A DNA stretch of 59,021 bases from JASGDC01 sp047608145 (lineage in GTDB: Bacteria > Actinomycetota > Actinomycetes > Actinomycetales > Micrococcaceae), in NCBI GenBank assembly GCA_047608145.1, contig JASGDC010000009.1, positions 1-59,021 of the forward strand, in the 5' to 3' direction. The notes beneath the pieces are model-generated. The model searched no databases and was not told the origin of the DNA. It worked only from the letters and a program-made list of their open reading frames with translations. Positions 51,194-59,021 of this stretch are shown piece by piece. The translations under genes were made by a program, and so were the position numbers. Position 1 is the stretch's first letter, and each line of letters starts with the position of its first letter.

Positions 51194-51928
51194 ATGGGCG
51201 CAATGCGCAAAGCTATGGAATACTTAGGTCTAGCCGACAGTGGCGACCAATATCAACTTGATGAGGCTTATCCAGAGACCGAGGCAATCGATCAGATTCA
51301 GCCTGTGCAACCACACTCTCGTACCGGTAGAGTGAATGCTACTATGGTTCCAGAGGTAATTCCTCAGCAACAACCGCAAACATCAGCAATAGCTACTCAA
51401 AATCAAGTAGCTGCTACCCAACAACAATATGCTCCACAACAGCGTGCAGTATCTCAAATACAGTCTACAGTACGATCACAGTCACCAGTAGTAGCGCAGC
51501 AGCAAACTTCAGCAGTTCGTCAACAGCAAACACCAGTTTCTTCAGAATCTAGTTTTGGTGCTAGTCCTGAAAATCGTCAAGCAGCAGTAGGTAAGGATAA
51601 AGTGACATCTATAAATAAAACTATGGGAGACAGCGCTATAAATCGCATTACTACTATTCACCCACGCTCATACAATGATGCAAAGCTTATTGGTGAAAGT
51701 TTCCGCAATAACGTGCCAGTTATTATGAACGTTTCAGATATGGGCGATGCAGAAGCTAAACGCCTAGTAGATTTTTCAGCAGGTCTAGTTTTTGGTATGC
51801 ACGGCACTATTGAACGTGTTACTAATAAAGTATTTTTGCTTTCACCGTCATATGTTGAAGTAATCACCGATGAAAAGCCAAATGTTGCTGGTGGTGGAAC
51901 GAACTATAGTATTTCAAATATGAACTAG
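51194..51928 (+). CDS. sepF: Cell division protein SepF
   Basis: 244 residues. A short amphipathic N-terminus (MGAMRKAMEYLGL) for membrane binding, a Gln/Pro/Ser-rich linker (about 40-140) and the SepF core (about 150-235: RSYNDAKLIGESFRNNVPVIMNVSDMGDAEAKRLVDFSAGLVFGMHG). SepF anchors FtsZ to the membrane in organisms lacking FtsA, as here. The linker is longer than in many relatives. Confidence 0.95.
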   Translation: MGAMRKAMEYLGLADSGDQYQLDEAYPETEAIDQIQPVQPHSRTGRVNATMVPEVIPQQQPQTSAIATQNQVAATQQQYAPQQRAVSQIQSTVRSQSPVVAQQQTSAVRQQQTPVSSESSFGASPENRQAAVGKDKVTSINKTMGDSAINRITTIHPRSYNDAKLIGESFRNNVPVIMNVSDMGDAEAKRLVDFSAGLVFGMHGTIERVTNKVFLLSPSYVEVITDEKPNVAGGGTNYSISNMN

Positions 51929-51967
51929 TAAGTAATAGCCAAAAGATTAAATTAAGGGGATTGATAG

Positions 51968-52249
51968 ATGTTATTAGGAATTTCTAGAGTGATCTATTGG
52001 CTACTTATTATTTTCTTTGTGTGTCTAGTTATTCGGGCAATTGTAGACATGCTAAAAGTGTTTAAAGTAATAAAACCAGAAAGTGCTCTTGATAAAGTAG
52101 CAGGTCCAGTTTATAAGATTACTGAACCGCCGTTAGCTGAGTTACGTAAGATTGTACCGCCAATGAAAGTTGGAGATGGTGTTGGAGTTGACGTTGCTTT
52201 TACAGTTTTAGCATTCTTTTGTGTTTTTCTTATAAACATGATGAGGTAG
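51968..52249 (+). CDS. YggT-family membrane protein
   Basis: 93 residues with membrane helices at about 5-27 and 70-90 and the YggT pattern ITEPPLAELRKIVPP. Conserved between sepF and divIVA in Gram-positive bacteria. Exact function unknown; its place suggests a role linked to division or envelope growth. Confidence 0.9.
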   Translation: MLLGISRVIYWLLIIFFVCLVIRAIVDMLKVFKVIKPESALDKVAGPVYKITEPPLAELRKIVPPMKVGDGVGVDVAFTVLAFFCVFLINMMR

Positions 52250-52352
52250 AATTAAGGTAATTTAATAGTCAAATAATATTGTTTGCTGTTTAAACAGTGT
52301 TTTCTTAGCTGTTTATATTGATAAGCAATTTATTAAAATGGGAGGGCATTGA

Positions 52353-53366
52353 ATGGCACTTACGCCAGAGGACATCGTTAGTAAGCGTTTTCAGCCTACA
52401 AAATTTCGTGAAGGTTATGATCAAGACGAGGTAGATGATTTCTTAGATGAAATCGTCATCGAAATGCGTCGATTGATAAAAGAAAATAAAGTTTTACGTA
52501 AGCGTTTAGCTAGCGGAGCTGCTGATTCAGGAGCTCCAGTTAGTGCACAAAGTAATGCAAAAATACTTAGTGCGTCTCAGACGAAGGCAGGTTCATCAGC
52601 TATCTTATCTGCTAGTCAGGTAAGCAAGCATAAACAAGAGTCCAGGAAGGAAGTTTCTTCTTGGGAACCATCACACAAGCCTGCTAGTTTGGAGCAAAGT
52701 GAAGCTTCGGAAGACTCAGCTGCAAGTGTAATTAAGATGGCACAACAGATTCATGACCAACATGTTGCTGAAGGTGTTAGTAAACGCGATAATATGATTC
52801 AGCAAGCTGAAAATGATGCAAAGTCACTTGTTAATGAAGCACAATCAAAGCGTAATGAAATCGTAGAAAACCTACAAGAAGAGAAGTCAATCCTAGAAAC
52901 TAAGATTGAACAACTTCGTGCTTTTGACCGTGACTATCGTGCACGCTTAAAGTCTTATATCGAGTCACACTTACGGGAGCTAGATGTAAGTGGTTCAGTA
53001 GTTAATGAAATGCGCCCAGTGGCATCAATGCCACCACTTCAGCATTCCTTTAATGATTCCGCTGCGGCACAAAGTGGCGTCCCTACTTTAGGTGGGCCAA
53101 TGCCCCAACAACACGATCGTTCTTCAGTTTTGACTTCTTCGGCATTGCCTGTGTTAAAACCAAAGGAAGATGAAGAAGAACTTCACCACAGCCATTCTGA
53201 TGATTTTGAATCTAATTCATACGAAGCAGCATCTGGTTATCAAGTTCCAGCACATGATGAGTATGATGAATCAGAAGTATCTGAAGATACTGTTGCAATG
53301 AAAAAGTTCAATACTCGTTCTTTATCTGAAAAGAAGAAAAAAGCTCGTAAAAATATAGGTAGATAA
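52353..53366 (+). CDS. divIVA: DivIVA/Wag31-family polar growth and division protein
   Basis: 337 residues. N-terminal DivIVA domain (ALTPEDIVSKRFQPTKFREGYDQDEVDDFLDEI) with the membrane-binding loop, a Ser/Gln-rich spacer, a second coiled coil (about 130-215) and an acidic/Ser-rich tail ending in a Lys-rich stretch. In Actinobacteria this protein marks poles or septa and guides wall synthesis, often as a substrate of PASTA kinases. GGGAGGG lies before the ATG. Confidence 0.95.
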   Translation: MALTPEDIVSKRFQPTKFREGYDQDEVDDFLDEIVIEMRRLIKENKVLRKRLASGAADSGAPVSAQSNAKILSASQTKAGSSAILSASQVSKHKQESRKEVSSWEPSHKPASLEQSEASEDSAASVIKMAQQIHDQHVAEGVSKRDNMIQQAENDAKSLVNEAQSKRNEIVENLQEEKSILETKIEQLRAFDRDYRARLKSYIESHLRELDVSGSVVNEMRPVASMPPLQHSFNDSAAAQSGVPTLGGPMPQQHDRSSVLTSSALPVLKPKEDEEELHHSHSDDFESNSYEAASGYQVPAHDEYDESEVSEDTVAMKKFNTRSLSEKKKKARKNIGR

Positions 53367-53855
53367 ATGCGGCTTGCACTTAACAGGCATCCCTATCTAA
53401 CTTATATAGGTTTTAGTTCTATTGTATTAGTGTTGGATTTCATCAGTAAACAGCTGGTAATCCACACCGTGCAAGAAGGACAAAGTATCCCAATACTTGG
53501 TAATCTACTTCGATTTACTTTTATTAGAAATTCGGGCGCCGCATTTTCACTTGGCACGAATTTTACTTGGGTTTTTACCTTAATTGCATTCATTGCTATC
53601 GTAGGAATAGCTGTCTTTATGACTAGAGTAAAGGCCTGGCCATGGTGTTTATCTCTTGGTCTAATTACTGGTGGTACACTTGGTAATCTAATGGATCGTT
53701 TGTTTCGTGAGCCAGCATTGTTTCACGGAGCAGTAGTAGATTTTATTCAACTTCCCCATTTTGCAATTTTTAATATTGCGGATTCGTGTATTGTCATCGG
53801 TGGCTTTTTGATGATATTACTAGTTTTTAAAGAGGTTGATTATGACAAAGCGTAA
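53367..53855 (+). CDS. lspA: Lipoprotein signal peptidase (signal peptidase II)
   Basis: 162 residues, four membrane helices. It cleaves prolipoproteins before the lipidated Cys; the hydrolase at 4.5 kb is one likely substrate. The catalytic Asp motifs are NLMDRLFREP...GAVVDFI and NIADSCIVIG, with NSGAAFSLG upstream. It begins directly after the divIVA stop and overlaps rluD. Confidence 0.96.
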   Translation: MRLALNRHPYLTYIGFSSIVLVLDFISKQLVIHTVQEGQSIPILGNLLRFTFIRNSGAAFSLGTNFTWVFTLIAFIAIVGIAVFMTRVKAWPWCLSLGLITGGTLGNLMDRLFREPALFHGAVVDFIQLPHFAIFNIADSCIVIGGFLMILLVFKEVDYDKA

Positions 53856-54771
53856 GTTCACGATTAATGATGAGTTAGTGGGGATGCGTTTGGATAGTGC
53901 AATAGCTTCACTATTAGATATAAACCGTACTAAATCTAGTAAACTTATTGCACAAAATTTAGTTTCAGTAAAACTTGGCGGCAAGAAATTAAAAGCTCAA
54001 AAGTCCTTGGCATTAAAGCAAAATACTGAAATAATTATCATTGAACCAAAGCAAGACGACAAAAAGGTCGAAACTCCATTTGTTAAAATTCCAGTGATTT
54101 ATGAAGACCATGACATTTTGGTTATTGATAAACCTGCTGAAGTAGCTTCTCATCCATCTGTGGGCTGGGAAGGTGCTGATTTAGTAACTTCATTAGCTCA
54201 TCAAGGGCACAAAATTTCTACCTCTGGAGCACCAGAACGTCAAGGTATTGTGCAACGTTTAGATGTGGGTACTAGTGGTGTGATGGTGCTTGCAAAAAGC
54301 GAACGAGCTTATTCAATTTTGAAAGGTTACTTTAAGAACCGTGAAGTTACTAAAATCTATCACACTTTAGCGCAAGGGATGCCAGATCCACTTGAAGGTA
54401 CGATTGATGCGCCAATTGCTAGGCACCCAAAACATGATTGGAAATTTGCAGTCATGGAAGGTGGACGAAATGCCGTAACACATTATGAGTTATTGGAAGC
54501 ATTTGGGCGAGCGACTTTATTTGAAGTTCATCTCGAAACCGGTCGAACCCATCAAATTCGTGTACATTTTGCTGCTATTAATCATCCATGTGTCGGTGAC
54601 CCATTATATGGTAGTAATCCGAAGTTAACTAATGAATTAAAACTAACTAGACAGTGGTTACACGCCCATAAATTAGGTTTTGTGCATCCGACTACTGGTG
54701 AGCAAGTTGAGTTTGCTAGTAAGTACCCTAAAGATTTAGCCGACAGTCTTGAACTATTGAGGAATCCATAA
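53842..54771 (+). CDS. rluD: 23S rRNA pseudouridine synthase, RluD family
   Basis: 309 residues from ATG 53842, which has AAAGAGG 6 nt upstream; TTG 53836 is in frame. N-terminal S4 RNA-binding domain, then the catalytic domain with RLDVGTSGVMVLAK (catalytic Asp in RLD) and the HLETGRTHQIRVH motif. The site on rRNA (1911/1915/1917 for E. coli RluD) is inferred from family. Ends within the dnaE start (TAATG). Confidence 0.93.
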   Translation: MTKRKFTINDELVGMRLDSAIASLLDINRTKSSKLIAQNLVSVKLGGKKLKAQKSLALKQNTEIIIIEPKQDDKKVETPFVKIPVIYEDHDILVIDKPAEVASHPSVGWEGADLVTSLAHQGHKISTSGAPERQGIVQRLDVGTSGVMVLAKSERAYSILKGYFKNREVTKIYHTLAQGMPDPLEGTIDAPIARHPKHDWKFAVMEGGRNAVTHYELLEAFGRATLFEVHLETGRTHQIRVHFAAINHPCVGDPLYGSNPKLTNELKLTRQWLHAHKLGFVHPTTGEQVEFASKYPKDLADSLELLRNP

Positions 54772-57700
54772 TGAGTGAAGCTTCTTTCGTCCATCTACAT
54801 AATCACACCGAGTACTCTATGCTCGATGGTGCTGCTCGTATTACTGACTTATTTAATAAGGTAAAGTCTTTTGACATGCCAGCTGTAGCAATGACTGACC
54901 ATGGAAATATGTTTGGTTCTTATGAATTTTGGAAAGCTGGTAAATCAGAAGGCGTAAAGCCAATCATCGGTATTGAAGCCTATTTAACCCCGAATACTTC
55001 GCGTTTTGAACGTAAACGTGTGCGTTGGGGAGATGACAATAGCAATACCGGTGATGATGTTTCTGGTGCAGGTGCATATACGCACATGACGATGTGGGCT
55101 GAAAACACTCCAGGGATGCATAATTTGTTTAGGTTGGCTTCACTGGCTTCTATTGAAGGCACCTATTACAAAGCACGTATGGACCGTGAGTTACTACAAA
55201 CTTACGGCAAGGGAATAATTGCCACTACAGGCTGTCCAGGTGGCGAGGTGCAAACTAGGCTTCGTTTAGGTCAGTATGATGAAGCTCGTAAAGCTGCAGG
55301 TGAGTTCCAAGATATCTTTGGTAAAGATAATTTCTTTTGTGAATTAATGGATCACAATATTTCAGTTGAGCGTCGTGTCAAAGAAGACTTATTACGTTTA
55401 GCTAAAGAATTGGATATTCCACTAGTTGCTACTAATGACTTGCATTATGTAGAGCAAAGTGATGCTAAAGCCCATTCAGCATTACTTTGTGTCCAGTCAG
55501 GTTCTACCTTACAAGATCCAAAACGTTTTCAGTTTGATGGTGATGGTTACTATGTAAAGTCTGCTGCAGAAATGCGACAGATATTCAAAGATGTCCCAGA
55601 AGCTTGTGACAATACCCTAAAGATTGCTGAGCGTTGTAATGTCGAATTCAATGAGTCAGCTAACTACATGCCTAAGTTTGATGTGCCACCAGGGGAGACT
55701 GAAGAAAGCTGGTTCGTTAAAGAAGTAGAAAAAGGGCTGCATTACCGTTATCCAGAGGGTATCCCTGAAGAGGTACGTAATCAGGCTAACTACGAAACCG
55801 AAGTTATCTCAAAGATGGGATTCACTGGCTACTTCCTAGTAGTCGCAGACTTCATTAACTGGGCGAAAGACAATGGCATTAAAGTAGGTCCAGGTCGTGG
55901 CTCAGGTGCTGGATCTATTGTGGCTTATGCAATGCGTATTACTGAGCTTGACCCATTACAGCATGGTTTAATTTTTGAGCGATTCCTTAATCCAGATCGT
56001 GTGTCGATGCCCGACTTCGATGTGGACTTTGACGATAGACGTCGTGGCGAAGTTATCCAGTATGTAACTGATAAATATGGGGATGAACGTGTGGCACAGA
56101 TTGTGACATACGGTACTATCAAATCTAAGCAGGCACTTAAAGATGCAGCACGTGTTTTAGGTCATGAATTCTCAGTTGGTGAGACCCTTACAAAAGCAAT
56201 GCCTGAGACGGTAATGGGTAAAGATGTCCCAATAAATGAAATTTATAATAAGGGCCATGCGCGTTATAAAGAAGGCCAAAAATTCCGTGAAACCGTTGAA
56301 TCACAAGGTTATTTGAAAGAAGTTTTCGATACTGCGCTAGGATTGGAAGGCCTTAAGCGCCAGTGGGGTGTCCATGCAGCTGGTGTGATTATGTCATCAG
56401 ATCCATTGATGGATATTATCCCGTTGATGAAACGTGAGCAAGATGGGCAGATTATTACCCAGTTTGATTATCCGACGTGTGAATCTCTTGGTTTGATCAA
56501 AATGGACTTCTTGGGGTTGCGTAACTTAACTATTATTGACGATGCTTTGGTTAATATTAAATCCAATAAAGGTGATGATATTAACCTTGAAAAGTTAACT
56601 TTTGATGATCCCAAAGCATATGATTTACTAGCGCGCGGTGATACTTTAGGAGTGTTCCAGCTTGATGGTGGTCCAATGCGTAACTTACTTAAGCTGATGC
56701 GTCCGGACAACTTCGAAGATATTTCTGCGGTTATTGCGTTGTATCGTCCTGGTCCGATGGGTGCTAACTCGCACAATAATTATGCATTGCGTAAAATTGG
56801 GCAGCAGAAAATTGAGCCAATTCATCCAGAGTTAGCTGAGCCTTTGAAAGACATTCTTGATACCACTTATGGTTTGATTGTCTATCAGGAGCAGGTAATG
56901 GCGATTGCGCAGAAAGTTGCTGGTTATTCGCTTGGCCAAGCAGATATTTTGCGTCGTGCTATGGGTAAAAAGAAGAAGTCAGAGCTGGATAAACAGTATG
57001 TGGACTTCAAAGCTGGAATGATAAATAACGGTTTCTCCGAAGATGCTGTTAAGACACTTTGGGATATCCTACTGCCATTCTCAGACTATGCCTTTAACAA
57101 AGCTCACTCAGCAGCCTATGGTGTGATTTCTTATTGGACTGCTTATCTTAAAGCAAATTACCCAGTGGAGTACATGGCTGCTTTGCTTTCCAGTGTCGGT
57201 GCAGATAGTGACAAGATGGCGTTATATCTTAACGAATGTCGTCATATGGGGATTATAGTTTTGACTCCAGATGTTAACGAATCTTCAGTGAACTTTACTG
57301 CGGTTGGTGGTAACATTCGTTTCGGTCTTGGTGCCGTGCGCAATGTGGGTGCTTTACAGGTAGGTAGAATTCAGGAAACTATTGTAGAAAAAGGCAAGTT
57401 TATTGATTTCAAAGATTTCATGATGAAGATTCCACAGTCTTTGCTTAACAAGCGTAGTATCCATTCAATGGTGAAATCCGGAGCTTTTGACTCTTTTGGG
57501 CACACTCGTAGATCACTTGAGAGAATAGTCGAAGATGCCATTGAAAGTGTGACAAACATCAAGAAAAATGAATCAATCGGGCAGTTCGATTTATTTGGTG
57601 CTTTTTCTGCAGAAAGTGATGGCGAATCTGAAATTGAAAGCGTGCACATTGATATCCCAGATATCCTTGAGTGGGATCGTAAGACTAAGCTTGCTAACGA

Positions 57701-58328
57701 ACGAGAAGTTCTAGGAATGTATGTTTCTGACCATCCACTAAAGGGGATGGAACATGCGATTGACCGTTATTCTGATTTGGCAATTCGAGAGATTATTGCA
57801 GATGAACATATTAGAGATCGACAACAAGTTAAAATTGCTGGGTTAATTACTAGTATTACCGTACGTAGAGCTAAGGCTTCAAACAAAGAGTATGCGCGGG
57901 TAGAAATTGAGGATACTACCGGTTCTATGGAGGTAATGTTCTTTAATAGGGTTTATGAGCCAATTGCTACTCTATTACAAGAAGACATGTTGGTTAGTAT
58001 TGACGGTAGGATTTCAAAACGTGATGATGGTTCATTAAGTATCATGGCTTCTAGTATGAAGATTCTTGATGGCGAAAAACTACTTCCACGGGAAAATCAG
58101 ACTTTTACCTTAAAGTTTGATGAGCACGCGATTACTGAAGAAGTATTAGAACACTTAATGAATATCTTCCAAAACCATCCTGGACAGCGCCCAGTTAAGT
58201 TCAAAATAGCTACTAAAACTGGGATAAAAGTTTTGGCTTTGCCAGATAATATCAGCGTAAGTGGTGATACTGACTTCATTGCTGATATTAAGGCTGATTT
58301 TGGTCGGGATGCAATAGAACTGCAGTAA
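54771..58328 (+). CDS. dnaE: DNA polymerase III alpha subunit
   Basis: 1185 residues, the usual DnaE1 length. The replicative polymerase subunit. Order: PHP domain (VHLHNHTEYSMLDGAARI), palm with the catalytic Asp pair in PDFDVDFDD (Asp417 and Asp419) and the third Asp in the later palm segment, thumb and fingers (VYQEQVMAIAQKVAGYSLGQAD, FNKAHSAAYGVISYWTAYLK), helix-hairpin-helix, and the OB fold (IAGLITSITVRRAKASNKEYARVEIED). No 3'-5' exonuclease insertion, so it is not PolC. Confidence 0.98.
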   Translation: MSEASFVHLHNHTEYSMLDGAARITDLFNKVKSFDMPAVAMTDHGNMFGSYEFWKAGKSEGVKPIIGIEAYLTPNTSRFERKRVRWGDDNSNTGDDVSGAGAYTHMTMWAENTPGMHNLFRLASLASIEGTYYKARMDRELLQTYGKGIIATTGCPGGEVQTRLRLGQYDEARKAAGEFQDIFGKDNFFCELMDHNISVERRVKEDLLRLAKELDIPLVATNDLHYVEQSDAKAHSALLCVQSGSTLQDPKRFQFDGDGYYVKSAAEMRQIFKDVPEACDNTLKIAERCNVEFNESANYMPKFDVPPGETEESWFVKEVEKGLHYRYPEGIPEEVRNQANYETEVISKMGFTGYFLVVADFINWAKDNGIKVGPGRGSGAGSIVAYAMRITELDPLQHGLIFERFLNPDRVSMPDFDVDFDDRRRGEVIQYVTDKYGDERVAQIVTYGTIKSKQALKDAARVLGHEFSVGETLTKAMPETVMGKDVPINEIYNKGHARYKEGQKFRETVESQGYLKEVFDTALGLEGLKRQWGVHAAGVIMSSDPLMDIIPLMKREQDGQIITQFDYPTCESLGLIKMDFLGLRNLTIIDDALVNIKSNKGDDINLEKLTFDDPKAYDLLARGDTLGVFQLDGGPMRNLLKLMRPDNFEDISAVIALYRPGPMGANSHNNYALRKIGQQKIEPIHPELAEPLKDILDTTYGLIVYQEQVMAIAQKVAGYSLGQADILRRAMGKKKKSELDKQYVDFKAGMINNGFSEDAVKTLWDILLPFSDYAFNKAHSAAYGVISYWTAYLKANYPVEYMAALLSSVGADSDKMALYLNECRHMGIIVLTPDVNESSVNFTAVGGNIRFGLGAVRNVGALQVGRIQETIVEKGKFIDFKDFMMKIPQSLLNKRSIHSMVKSGAFDSFGHTRRSLERIVEDAIESVTNIKKNESIGQFDLFGAFSAESDGESEIESVHIDIPDILEWDRKTKLANEREVLGMYVSDHPLKGMEHAIDRYSDLAIREIIADEHIRDRQQVKIAGLITSITVRRAKASNKEYARVEIEDTTGSMEVMFFNRVYEPIATLLQEDMLVSIDGRISKRDDGSLSIMASSMKILDGEKLLPRENQTFTLKFDEHAITEEVLEHLMNIFQNHPGQRPVKFKIATKTGIKVLALPDNISVSGDTDFIADIKADFGRDAIELQ

Positions 58329-58375
58329 TATTGCTAGCTTTTTCTCAGGTAACTTTTCAGTTTTTTGTGTCTTTT

Positions 58376-58406
58376 TTGTTTTTAGGTATGGGGGGGGGGG
58401 TAGGAT
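58376..58406 (+). promoter_or_regulatory. Putative phase-variable promoter with an 11-G tract
   Basis: Eleven G residues (58390-58400) in otherwise T-rich sequence lie between TTGTTT (58376-58381) and TAGGAT (58401-58406). Taken as -35 and -10 elements they are 19 nt apart; losing two G gives the preferred 17 nt. Other promoter readings are possible, for example TTGAGT at 58406-58411 downstream. Confidence 0.5.
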
Positions 58407-58452
58407 TGAGTTATCGGGTTTCATATTTTAATGTTAGGGAGTTGAACTTTTG

Positions 58453-59021
58453 ATGGTTGATGGTAATTCAAATTTTTATGATGATGTAAGTGATAAACAG
58501 GGTGTTTCTCGTAGGACTGTGGCTAAGGGTGCTTTGTGGAGTGTTCCTGTTGTTTCTGCTGCGGTGACTGTTCCTGCTTTTGCTGCTAGTCCGTTGGCTT
58601 GTGATGTGAGTACTATTGAGTTTGTGCATGATGAAAATGGTGTTACTGCTGAGGCTTTGCCTTATATTCATGGTAAGGGTAGTGAGTTCCCTAGTGATGT
58701 TACTCTTTCTATTCAAGAAGGTGGGGTACCTGTTCCTAGTGGTACGGTTACTTTGACTATTACGGGGGATGCTACTTTTGCTGATGACTCTCAGGTTAAA
58801 ACTGGAGTGCCTTTTACTGTAGGTATCTTAACTTTCGGTACTACGGACTCGACATCAGGTCTTGTGGTTAAGACTAATACGGTGCTTAGTAGTACTGGTA
58901 TTAGTGTTGATGCTTCTGATGATATTAAGAATTTTACTATTACTGCTGTGCTTGATGGTTGTGATAGTGTAACTGCTGAACAAGTATGGATATACCCTAA
59001 TTTGATGACAGTTGGCAATAA
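58453..59021 (+). CDS. Tat-exported surface protein, cut by the window end
   Basis: 189 codons to the edge, open throughout. Start at ATG 58453 (or the adjoining TTG 58450), after AGGGAG. The N-terminus has a twin-arginine signal: SRRTVAKGALW, the hydrophobic VPVVSAAVTVPAF, and a likely cleavage after AFAA. The exported part is beta-rich and resembles bacterial Ig-like adhesin modules (GTVTLTITGDATF, FTITAVLDG), without a firm family match. Codons end strongly in T (GCT, GTT, ACT, TCT), more than in dnaE, suggesting high expression or separate origin. It follows dnaE in the same direction but has its own upstream region with a poly-G tract. Confidence 0.8.
   Translation, partial: MVDGNSNFYDDVSDKQGVSRRTVAKGALWSVPVVSAAVTVPAFAASPLACDVSTIEFVHDENGVTAEALPYIHGKGSEFPSDVTLSIQEGGVPVPSGTVTLTITGDATFADDSQVKTGVPFTVGILTFGTTDSTSGLVVKTNTVLSSTGISVDASDDIKNFTITAVLDGCDSVTAEQVWIYPNLMTVGN

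Noticed and set aside
58155..58424. Minus-strand frame spanning the poly-G tract (Pro4 segment)
   Set aside because: It covers mostly the end of dnaE on the opposite strand, has no ribosome binding site and no family; the tract is better explained as intergenic.
1..59021. CRISPR arrays, tRNA genes, rRNA genes, intact insertion sequences or prophage genes
   Set aside because: I looked through the intergenic spaces on both strands and found no repeat-spacer pattern, cloverleaf, transposase or phage gene; the holin-superfamily protein alone is a chromosomal family in Actinobacteria.

Overview
The window is a 59 kb, clearly AT-rich stretch (judged by eye, G+C not computed) of a chromosome from a low-G+C member of the Actinobacteria (Actinomycetota). 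The evidence is gene order: garA-type FHA gene next to an ftsR-type MerR gene; a pknL-type kinase beside a Rv2175c-type DNA-binding gene, a class II DAHP synthase and a polyprenyl synthetase; a division and cell wall cluster without ftsA but followed by pgeF-sepF-yggT-divIVA; a Wag31-type DivIVA; the actinobacterial form of DapD; and two leader RNAs known from this phylum (Actino-pnp and mraW motifs). MurE lacks the Asn-Pro-Arg signature of diaminopimelate-adding enzymes, so the peptidoglycan probably carries lysine or ornithine, as in Actinomycetaceae- or Bifidobacteriaceae-like groups. I cannot name the genus.

Layout. 1-5.8 kb: a divergent promoter region, rpsO, pnp, an M16 peptidase and a lipoprotein hydrolase. 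5.8-18.2 kb: dapD, a holin-superfamily membrane protein with a long Lys/Ala/Glu coiled coil, a CDP-alcohol phosphatidyltransferase, a DMT-type permease, a GT4 glycosyltransferase, mnmA, a chorismate mutase, ligA, and two tandem secreted CHAP-domain cell wall proteins. 18.2-23.8 kb: gatCAB behind a DtxR/IdeR-like palindrome, a GT2/DUF2304 pair, garA-like FHA and ftsR-like genes. 23.8-32.9 kb: lipid genes (acyl-CoA synthetase, lipase-like hydrolase, acyltransferase), DAHP synthase, PASTA kinase, its likely DNA-binding substrate, polyprenyl synthetase and a DUF3040 protein. 32.9-34.0 kb: a gene-poor kilobase with a decayed AbiEi-like/DUF559 gene between imperfect inverted repeats, followed by a TGG-repeat MraZ operator. 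34.0-54.8 kb: the dcw cluster mraZ-rsmH-ftsL-ftsI-murE-murF-mraY-murD-ftsW-murG-murC-ftsQ-ftsZ, then pgeF, sepF, yggT, divIVA, lspA and rluD. 54.8-58.3 kb: dnaE. 58.4 kb to the end: a Tat-exported surface protein cut by the window edge, preceded by a run of 11 G.

The genes mostly serve envelope growth and its control. The dcw cluster makes and inserts peptidoglycan, the PASTA kinase senses it, and FHA, Rv2175c-like and FtsR-like proteins are plausible signalling partners. The polyprenyl synthetase, the glycosyltransferases and the phospholipid enzymes supply lipid carriers and glycolipids, and the CHAP proteins are likely wall hydrolases.

Most of the window is ordinary core genome. The parts worth a second look are the poly-G tract placed like a phase-variable promoter spacer, the inverted-repeat island before mraZ, the MraZ operator ladder and mraW RNA, the iron-box-like site before gatC, and the tandem CHAP proteins.
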